The translations under genes were made by a program, and so were the position numbers. DNA of 64,000 bases, taken from an uncultured Dysosmobacter sp. Lineage in GTDB: Bacteria; Bacillota; Clostridia; Oscillospirales; Oscillospiraceae. The notes beneath the pieces are model-generated. The model saw nothing but the letters and a program-made list of their open reading frames with translations, was not told where the DNA came from and made no database searches. The first letter of the stretch is position 1. The number at the start of each line of letters is the position of its first letter. Of this stretch, positions 58,298-64,000 are shown piece by piece. The DNA lies in the NCBI GenBank assembly GCA_934563745.1, contig CAKTHE010000001.1, positions 138,344 to 202,343 on the forward strand, given 5' to 3'.

Positions 58298-59746
58298 TCA
58301 GACCCGGTGCCAGGAGGTGCCGTCCTTGGTATCCGTGATTTCGATCCCCTGGGCTTTAAGCGCATCCCGGATCCGGTCCGCTTCTGCGAAGTTTTTGGCT
58401 TTCTTGGCTTCGTACCGTTTCAAAACCAGTGCGTCCACAGCCGCATCGCCTTCACCGGTTACCGTGCAGCCGACGGATTCCTGCGCGGAGGTCTGGGCAG
58501 CGGCCTTTTCCCGCAGAAGGGCGGCCTTTTCCAGCAGGGACAGGCTCAGCACCGAGTCAAAGCGGTCCAGAATGGCCAGCTTGGTGGCGTCATTGCATTT
58601 GGCCTTCAGCGCGTCATACAGGCAGGTGACGCCCATGGATGTGTTCAGGTCGTTGCCCATGACCTGAAGGAAGCGCTCTTTATAAGAATCCACCACGGTG
58701 GGATCCACGCTTCCGTCATCCGGCTTCAGTGCCGCGATCTTCTTCAGCAGCTTCTGATAGGCACCCTGGGCGTTATCCAGATTTTCATATGAGAAGACCA
58801 GAGCCTTGCGGTAATGGCTCTGCAGGCAGAAGAAGCGGTAGGACAAGGGGTCATAGCCCTTGCTTTCCAGCAGGGAGACGGTCAGAAACTCTCCGGAGGA
58901 TTTGCTCATTTTTCCGTGATTGGTATTGAGATGATGCACATGGAACCACTGGGGGCACCAGGGATGCCCCAGGAAGCTTTCCGACTGGGCGATCTCATTG
59001 GTGTGGTGGGGGAAGGCGTTGTCGATTCCGCCGCAGTGAAGATCCAGATATTCGCCGTTATACTTCATGGAGATGCCGGAGCATTCAATGTGCCAGCCGG
59101 GATACCCGACGCCCCAGGGAGAGTCCCACTTCAAAGCCTGATCTTCAAACTTGGATTTGGTGAACCAAAGGACAAAGTCGTTCTTATTGCGCTTGTTGGT
59201 GTCCTCCTCCACGCCCTCCCGGACGCCGACGGCCAGGTCCTCTTCGTTGTGGTCGTTGAAAACGTAATAGCGCTCCAGCTTGGACGTATCAAAATACACG
59301 TTGCCGCCGGCAAAGTAGGCATAGCCGGTGTCCATCAGGCGGGAGATGATCCGGATATAGTCATCAATAAGACCGGTGGCCGGCTGCACTACATCCGGGC
59401 GCTTGATGTTCAGCTTGCGGCAGTCCTCAAAAAAGGCATCGGTATAATACTGCGCCACTTCCATGACGGTTTTGTGTTCCCGGTGGGCGCCTTTGAGCAT
59501 TTTGTCCTCGCCCTCGTCGGCATCCGAGGTAAGGTGCCCCACGTCGGTGATATTCATGACCCGGTTGACGTCATAGCCGGCAAAGCGCAGGTATTTTTCC
59601 AGCACATCCTCCATGATATAGCTGCGCAGGTTGCCGATGTGGGCAAAGTGATAGACGGTGGGGCCGCAGGTGTACATTTCCACATGGCCGGGCGTGTGCG
59701 TTTTGAATTCTTCCTTTTTATGCGTCGCGGAATTGTAAAGCAGCAT
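58298..59746 (-). CDS. cysS: Cysteinyl-tRNA synthetase
   Basis: This 482-residue class Ia synthetase is complete. It has Cys27 (TCGPTVY) and HIGN at 36-39, the zinc residues including the Cys of ECSGIS and the His/Glu of FPHHTNEIAQSE, and the KMSKS loop in HGKMSKSSGEF. The length and motif order equal those of bacterial CysRS. It lies 4 bases downstream of cysE in one transcript, preceded by a T-box, so both should be induced when charged tRNA-Cys is low. Confidence 0.97.
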   Translation of the reverse strand: MLLYNSATHKKEEFKTHTPGHVEMYTCGPTVYHFAHIGNLRSYIMEDVLEKYLRFAGYDVNRVMNITDVGHLTSDADEGEDKMLKGAHREHKTVMEVAQYYTDAFFEDCRKLNIKRPDVVQPATGLIDDYIRIISRLMDTGYAYFAGGNVYFDTSKLERYYVFNDHNEEDLAVGVREGVEEDTNKRNKNDFVLWFTKSKFEDQALKWDSPWGVGYPGWHIECSGISMKYNGEYLDLHCGGIDNAFPHHTNEIAQSESFLGHPWCPQWFHVHHLNTNHGKMSKSSGEFLTVSLLESKGYDPLSYRFFCLQSHYRKALVFSYENLDNAQGAYQKLLKKIAALKPDDGSVDPTVVDSYKERFLQVMGNDLNTSMGVTCLYDALKAKCNDATKLAILDRFDSVLSLSLLEKAALLREKAAAQTSAQESVGCTVTGEGDAAVDALVLKRYEAKKAKNFAEADRIRDALKAQGIEITDTKDGTSWHRV

Positions 59747-59750
59747 GATG

Positions 59751-60413
59751 TTACTCGGTCCTTCCTTCGTAGTTTTCCAATTTCTTTTCCAGCGCCTCGA
59801 TCTGCTGGGCCATGGCGTTCAGCTGCGACTGGACCGGATCCTCCACATGGATCTGGTCCACGGTTTCGGTATAGTTGATCGGCTGCCCCTTCACGCGGAC
59901 GACCCGGGCGGGGACACCGACCGCCGTCGCATCCTCCGGGACGGCCTTTAAAACGACGGCATTGGCGGCGATCCGGGCGTTGTTGCCGACTGTAAACGGC
60001 CCCAGGACCTTGGCGCCGGAGCCGATCAGCACGTTGTTGCCGATGGTGGGATGACGCTTGCCCTTATCTTTGCCGGTTCCGCCCAAAGTCACGCACTGAT
60101 AAAGCAGCACGTCGTCCCCCACTTCGGCTGTTTCGCCGATGACAATGCCGGCGCCGTGGTCAATGACCAGGCGGCGGCCGATGGTGGCGCCGGGGTGGAT
60201 CTCGATCCCGGTCCAGAAGCGGCTCCATTGGGAGACGGCACGGGCCAGGAACAGACAGTGATGCCGGTAAAACCAATGGGCAATGCGATGATCGATGACT
60301 GCGTGGACACCCGGATAAAGCAGAAAAATTTCCAGCTTGCTCCGAGCGGCCGGATCCCGCTGCTGATAGGCGCCCAGCAGCTCGCCCAACCGGGTATGAT
60401 GCTTGTTTTCCAT
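59751..60413 (-). CDS. cysE: Serine O-acetyltransferase
   Basis: This is a 220-residue protein from ATG 60413 (AAGGAGTGTAGCACC). It has the left-handed beta-helix of hexapeptide acetyltransferases: GIEIHPGATIGRRLVIDHG, GETAEVGDDVLLYQCVTLGG, and RHPTIGNNVLIGSGAKVLG, with the catalytic His of DHGAG. Short CysE proteins of this type lack the long N-terminal domain of the enterobacterial enzyme. It makes O-acetylserine for cysteine synthesis. The coiled C-terminal end (about 195-220) is a common feature in Firmicutes. Confidence 0.95.
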   Translation of the reverse strand: MENKHHTRLGELLGAYQQRDPAARSKLEIFLLYPGVHAVIDHRIAHWFYRHHCLFLARAVSQWSRFWTGIEIHPGATIGRRLVIDHGAGIVIGETAEVGDDVLLYQCVTLGGTGKDKGKRHPTIGNNVLIGSGAKVLGPFTVGNNARIAANAVVLKAVPEDATAVGVPARVVRVKGQPINYTETVDQIHVEDPVQSQLNAMAQQIEALEKKLENYEGRTE

Positions 60414-60444
60414 GGTGCTACACTCCTTGTGCGGCACGGAAGAA

Positions 60445-60687
60445 CAAAAAAATCGCCTCCCGTACCAAAGTACGAGAGGCGATGTATGACCGCGGTTCCA
60501 CTCTCATTTATCACTCAAGGAGGCCGTTAACGCCGGCCGGACGGAGGGCTTCCATGATCCCCCGCGCTCCCGGATGCACTTCGCGATCTCCGCCGCAGGC
60601 GCGCTTACAGCCTCTGGCACGCCCTCTCTGTCCGTTGGAATGATCCCTACTCTTTCCGATCGACACGCTATGAAATTACACCTCAGT
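60445..60687 (-). ncRNA. T-box leader, cysteine-specific (before cysE-cysS)
   Basis: The minus-strand leader contains the T-box AGAGTGGAACCGCG (60504-60491), followed by a terminator stem from GCCTCTCGTAC and GTACGGGAGGC with seven T (60483-60445). Stem I has GAAAGAGTAGGGA near its 5' side. In the expected specifier loop the sequence GAAGTGCATCCGGG offers UGC (60578-60576), a cysteine codon. This agrees with the genes controlled. The leader reads through when uncharged tRNA-Cys binds. Confidence 0.9.
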
Positions 60688-60716
60688 ATATTAGCAGGAA
60701 TCCCGGCAGGTGTCAA
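60688..60716 (-). promoter_or_regulatory. Promoter of the T-box/cysE-cysS transcript
   Basis: On the minus strand a consensus TTGACA (60716-60711) and TAATAT (60693-60688) are separated by 17 bases. Confidence 0.85.
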
Positions 60717-60728
60717 GCGGGAAGGGGC

Positions 60729-61250
60729 TTACATACTGGCAATGATATCCCGGTTTTTCACAAAGTACTCAATGCCGGAATATATGGTGGTCAGCACGAT
60801 GACCCATACGCACACCGTATTGAGCAGGGAGGGGATGTGCAGGAACATCAGCACGATGCATACCATGGTGGACGCGGTTTTGACCTTTCCGGACCAGCCG
60901 GCGGCGATGACCCGGCCCTTGTCCGAGGCAAGCATGCGCAGCCCGCTGACGGCAAATTCCCGGCACACCACGATCAGCAGCGCCCAGGCGGGCATCTGAC
61001 CGATTTCCACAAACCACAGCATGGCTGCCGTTACCAGCATCTTGTCTGCCAGCGGATCGGCAAACTTGCCGAAGTCGGTCACCAGGTTGCGGGCCCGGGC
61101 AATCTTGCCGTCCAGCATGTCCGTAAAACTGGCGATAATGAAGATCACCAATGCCACGTAAGAAGAGCCCGGAAAGCCCCAATACAGGACGCCCATAAAA
61201 ACAGGAATCAATATAATGCGCATAAGAGTTAGCTTATTAGGCAAATTCAT
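60729..61250 (-). CDS. pgsA: CDP-diacylglycerol-glycerol-3-phosphate phosphatidyltransferase
   Basis: This is a 173-residue membrane protein from ATG 61250 (AAAGGAAGATTTGTC). It has the CDP-alcohol phosphotransferase motif in DMLDGKIARARNLVTDFG and KFADPLADK (about 43-70), with all the conserved Asp, Gly and Arg residues, and about five membrane segments. It makes phosphatidylglycerol phosphate. It lies 14 bases after rimO, a frequent order in clostridia. Confidence 0.94.
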   Translation of the reverse strand: MNLPNKLTLMRIILIPVFMGVLYWGFPGSSYVALVIFIIASFTDMLDGKIARARNLVTDFGKFADPLADKMLVTAAMLWFVEIGQMPAWALLIVVCREFAVSGLRMLASDKGRVIAAGWSGKVKTASTMVCIVLMFLHIPSLLNTVCVWVIVLTTIYSGIEYFVKNRDIIASM

Positions 61251-61264
61251 GACAAATCTTCCTT

Positions 61265-62602
61265 TCAAACGCATTCCGCGGGGACAGCTTCCCCGGTCAG
61301 CTCGCCGTCCATTGTACCGGTCAGACGCACCGTGACAAAGCTGCCGGGCGCCGGCTCTTCATCCGAGGTGAAGTAAATGCGGCCGTCGATTTCCGGAGAT
61401 TCCGCATAGCTGCGGCCGTAAAACATTTGGGCCTGGCCGTCAAAGCCTTCGCAGAGGACTTCCCGCTCACTGCCCAGTGCCGCATCGTTATAGGCGTCAA
61501 TGATGTCCGACTGCACATCAACAGCCAGCTCCGCCCGCCGGACCGCTTCCTCCGTGCTTACATGCTCCATGCGGGCCGCCGGCGTTCCATCCTCCGGAGA
61601 GAAGGGGAACACACCGGCCCGTTCGATCTTTACCTGCCGCAGGAAGGTGCACAGCTCCTCGAAGGCGGCTTCATCTTCACCGGGGAGGCCGGTGATCAGA
61701 CTGGTGCGCAGCACCAGTCCCGGAATCCGTGCCCGCAGGGTCGTCAGCAGCTGCAGAAGGGAGGCCTTGGAGTCCCGCCGGTTCATACGCTGGAGGATCT
61801 GATCGTTGCAGTGCTGGATAGGGATGTCCAGGTAGGGGAGGATCTTTTCTTCTCCGGCGATCACGTCAATCAGCTCATCCGTAATTTCGTCCGGATAGAG
61901 ATAATGCAGACGGATCCAGTGAAAATCCAGCTTGCAAAGCTGACGCAGCAGCTCCGGAAGCTGCCGCCGGCCGGTCAGGTCCGTTCCGTAGCGGGTGATG
62001 TCCTGGGCGATGACCAGCAGCTCCTTCACGCCGGCATCGGCCAGCTCCCGGGCCTCGGCAAGCAGCTCATCCATGGGCCGGCTGCGATAGCTTCCCCGCA
62101 GAGAGGGGATAATGCAGTAAGCGCAGCAGTTGTCGCAGCCCTCGGCGATCCGAAGATAGGCATACCAGGGGGGCGTGGACAGGATGCGGGCTCCGCTTTG
62201 GTTGGCGGCGTCGATGCTGCCCAGCCGGCAGGGGCGGCCGCCCCGATCCATGACTTCGGCAACGGCGCCGGCAATTTCATCGTAGCTGCCGGTGCCCAAA
62301 ATGCCGTCCACCTCCGGCAATTCCTTCAAAATGTCCTGCTGGTAGCGCTGGGCCATGCATCCGGTGACCAGAATTTTTTTGACCTGGCCGGAACGCTTCA
62401 GCGCCGCCATTTCCAGAATGTTGTCGATGGCTTCCTCACAGGCGCTGGCCAAAAATCCGCAGGTGTTGACAACGACCACATCCGCTCCCTCCGGAGCGGC
62501 CTGGACCGTATAGCCGGCGGCCTGGACCTGTGCCATCATTTGTTCGCAGTTGACCTGGTTTTTGGCACAGCCCAAAGACACGAATGAGACTGTATAAGGC
62601 AA
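61265..62602 (-). CDS. rimO: Ribosomal protein uS12 methylthiotransferase RimO
   Basis: This is a 445-residue methylthiotransferase. I place the start at TTG 62602, nine bases after GGAGG; the open frame extends further but without a start signal. The N-terminal MTTase domain begins YTVSFVSLGCAKNQ with Cys12 and has further cluster Cys near 48 and 82. The radical SAM motif is EGCDNCCAYC (CX3CX2C). A TRAM domain ends the protein. RimO, not MiaB, is favoured by the LGCAKN start and the SLRGSYRSRP segment. It modifies Asp in ribosomal protein S12. Confidence 0.92.
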   Translation of the reverse strand: MPYTVSFVSLGCAKNQVNCEQMMAQVQAAGYTVQAAPEGADVVVVNTCGFLASACEEAIDNILEMAALKRSGQVKKILVTGCMAQRYQQDILKELPEVDGILGTGSYDEIAGAVAEVMDRGGRPCRLGSIDAANQSGARILSTPPWYAYLRIAEGCDNCCAYCIIPSLRGSYRSRPMDELLAEARELADAGVKELLVIAQDITRYGTDLTGRRQLPELLRQLCKLDFHWIRLHYLYPDEITDELIDVIAGEEKILPYLDIPIQHCNDQILQRMNRRDSKASLLQLLTTLRARIPGLVLRTSLITGLPGEDEAAFEELCTFLRQVKIERAGVFPFSPEDGTPAARMEHVSTEEAVRRAELAVDVQSDIIDAYNDAALGSEREVLCEGFDGQAQMFYGRSYAESPEIDGRIYFTSDEEPAPGSFVTVRLTGTMDGELTGEAVPAECV

Positions 62603-62753
62603 GATGGATATCCTCCGTTCTTCGAATAAAAGTTCTTTGCCGCAAGAGAAGGCTGCGTTTCCCGGCCGGTTGATCCGGCTTGTGCCGAAATTCCGGCGGC
62701 GAAGCGGGTTCCGCCTTCCGACGGCGGGCCTGCCGCACGCAGGGGAAAGCTTT

Positions 62754-63383
62754 TTACGGCGACGGCATATCGTCCGCCGCATCACCCAGACGGGACCAGG
62801 CGTCTTTTACCTCGCCCCAGGAAAAGCCGCGCCGGGCCAGAGCCGCGCTGAGCCGGCGCTTTTCTGTCTCATCCGGCGGAAGACTGCGCAGCTTCGCTTT
62901 TAAAAAGCGGTCGATCTGGGCGGCGTGGTCCGGCGCCTGGGCAAGGACGTCCTCCCAAAGCTCCCGGGGGATCCCGTGCCTGCGAAGCTCATCCCGCCAG
63001 CGAGCCGGGCCGTAGCCCAGATCCGCGCAGTGACGGACTAGCAGGGTGGCGTATTCCCGGTCGTTCAGTGCGCCGATGGCCTCCAGCCATTCGGCGGCAT
63101 AGCGGCACTCCTCGGCAGAGGCGCCTTTCTCCCGCAGCTTTTTCTCCAGGTCCGCCCGGGACATGGCCCGCCGCCCGATCAGGGCGGCGGCCTGCGCCCG
63201 CACCTGCGAGGACGCTGCGCTGCTTCGCAGCTGCTCGAGTGCGGCGTCATCCAGCTCGTCGCCGGGACGCAGACCGAAGTCCAGCAGCTCCTGCTCCGTC
63301 AGTTTCAGGCAGGAGCCGTCCTCCAGATAGGCCAGGATCCGGCCCCGTACATGGCGGGACCGCTCCAGCCGGTCAATCCGCAT
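62754..63383 (-). CDS. recX: RecA regulator RecX
   Basis: This is a 209-residue helical protein of the RecX family. Conserved segments are [18 protein letters not shown] (about 72-89), [20 protein letters not shown] and [16 protein letters not shown], as in the three-helix repeats. The first 50 residues hold a small N-terminal domain typical of Firmicutes RecX. It overlaps the end of recA by 11 bases, so it is co-translated and limits RecA filament growth. Confidence 0.93.
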   Translation of the reverse strand: MRIDRLERSRHVRGRILAYLEDGSCLKLTEQELLDFGLRPGDELDDAALEQLRSSAASSQVRAQAAALIGRRAMSRADLEKKLREKGASAEECRYAAEWLEAIGALNDREYATLLVRHCADLGYGPARWRDELRRHGIPRELWEDVLAQAPDHAAQIDRFLKAKLRSLPPDETEKRRLSAALARRGFSWGEVKDAWSRLGDAADDMPSP

Positions 63384-64000
63384 CGTCGAAATCGTCCGCG
63401 GATACGTCCACGGCGCGGCCGGCGGCCCGGGCAGCGATCCGGGCCTGGTTGCTCATCAGCTTGTCGAAGTTTTTCCGAATGTCGGCTTCCAGCTTTTCCG
63501 CCACTTCGGGGTTCTCCCGCAGATATTTTTTCGCTGCGTCGCGGCCCTGGCCGATCCGGGTCTCGCCCATGGCGAACCAGGAGCCGGATTTCTGAACCAG
63601 ATCCAGCTTTACGCCCAGGTCGATCAGCTCGCCCTCGTGGGCGATGCCCTGGCCATACATGATGTCGAATTCCGCTTCCCGGAAGGGAGGCGCCACTTTG
63701 TTTTTGACGACCTTGGCGCGGGTCCGGTTGCCGATGACCTCCGAGCCGTTTTTCAAAGCCTCGATCCGGCGCACGTCAATGCGCACGGAAGAGTAAAACT
63801 TCAGAGCCCGGCCGCCGGTGGTCACCTCGGGGTTCCCGTACATCACACCGACCTTTTCCCGCAGCTGATTGATAAAGATGACGATGCAGTTGGTCTTGCT
63901 GACCGCGCCGGTCAGCTTCCGCAGGGCCTGACTCATCAGGCGCGCCTGCAGACCCACATGGCTGTCGCCCATTTCGCCCTCGATTTCCGCCCGGGGGACC
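63373..64000 (-). CDS. recA: RecA recombinase, C-terminal part (runs off window)
   Basis: The last 209 codons of recA are visible; the start lies beyond the window. The sequence contains [19 protein letters not shown] (loop L1 region), [20 protein letters not shown] (the conserved NQ segment), [17 protein letters not shown] and the final helical domain with [16 protein letters not shown], then the usual acidic tail ([11 protein letters not shown]). No unusual residue is visible in the part present. The reading frame is open to the window edge. Confidence 0.97.
   Translation of the reverse strand, partial: VPRAEIEGEMGDSHVGLQARLMSQALRKLTGAVSKTNCIVIFINQLREKVGVMYGNPEVTTGGRALKFYSSVRIDVRRIEALKNGSEVIGNRTRAKVVKNKVAPPFREAEFDIMYGQGIAHEGELIDLGVKLDLVQKSGSWFAMGETRIGQGRDAAKKYLRENPEVAEKLEADIRKNFDKLMSNQARIAARAAGRAVDVSADDFDDAD

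Noticed and set aside
62603..62785. N-terminal extension of RimO
   Set aside because: It is Arg-rich and lacks a start signal; TTG 62602 has GGAGG at proper distance and gives the family's usual beginning.

Overview
The window is a piece of a high-GC, spore-forming Gram-positive chromosome, most likely an Oscillospiraceae/Ruminococcaceae-type gut clostridium. The grounds are the strong AAGGAGG ribosome binding sites, a SpoVAF/GerA-type germination protein, a cysteine T-box leader, a complete pst-phoU-two-component phosphate operon, a recA-recX-rimO-pgsA-cysE-cysS block, and an oxygen-sensitive 2-hydroxyacyl-CoA dehydratase locus. I have no database match, so the family assignment of the organism is inference.

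Region 1 (1-6656) is one end of a prophage: a leftward early operon (HTH protein, small proteins, DUF2800 nuclease-like protein, 3D-domain protein, DUF2815 protein, HNH endonuclease, family A DNA polymerase) and a rightward lysogeny operon (LexA/CI-like repressor, a second HNH nuclease, large serine integrase). Four copies of a GTTTCCTTTAGG-like operator lie in and beside the switch region. Region 2 (about 6660-17884) is a second, different phage-like element without an integrase of its own: leftward small genes including ferritin-like, J-domain and HTH proteins, a 1 kb G-rich gene-free stretch, then rightward packaging/virion-type genes ending in a large polyvalent protein that stops abruptly. 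Region 3 (about 17850-21866) is a lower-GC metabolic island (LysR regulator, M24/creatinase-like protein, IT-superfamily transporter). It sits between the broken polyvalent gene and a broken Lar-type phage gene (21844-22056), so it appears to have replaced part of the phage element.

Region 4 (22166-33029) returns to chromosome-like sequence: a methyltransferase, pstSCAB-phoU and a PhoP/PhoR-like two-component pair behind a Pho-box-like promoter, a DUF2156-GNAT fusion and an orphan GerA/SpoVAF protein. Region 5 (33189-44828) looks like a catabolic locus. A capA-pucR operon is divergent from a CitMHS transporter, two 2-hydroxyacyl-CoA dehydratase-family subunits and three CoA-transferases (III, I, III); two long GTGTGCAC palindromes lie between the divergent units. 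One dehydratase subunit lacks most of the expected cluster cysteines and no activator ATPase is present, so the chemistry is uncertain. I consider this the best candidate for an undescribed pathway.

Region 6 (45007-58153) holds housekeeping and envelope genes: a DUF2238-like membrane protein, RidA, acyl-ACP thioesterase, an MBL-fold hydrolase, an XpaC-TelA-TPM operon, PurO with a YgjP-like metalloprotease, a type Ic aminotransferase overlapping a radical SAM gene, an SLH-domain protein and an XRE-cupin regulator. Region 7 (58227-64000) is the leftward cysE-cysS unit under a T-box with a UGC specifier, followed upstream by pgsA, rimO, recX and the 3' part of recA, which runs off the window. 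I saw no tRNA, rRNA, CRISPR array or IS element.
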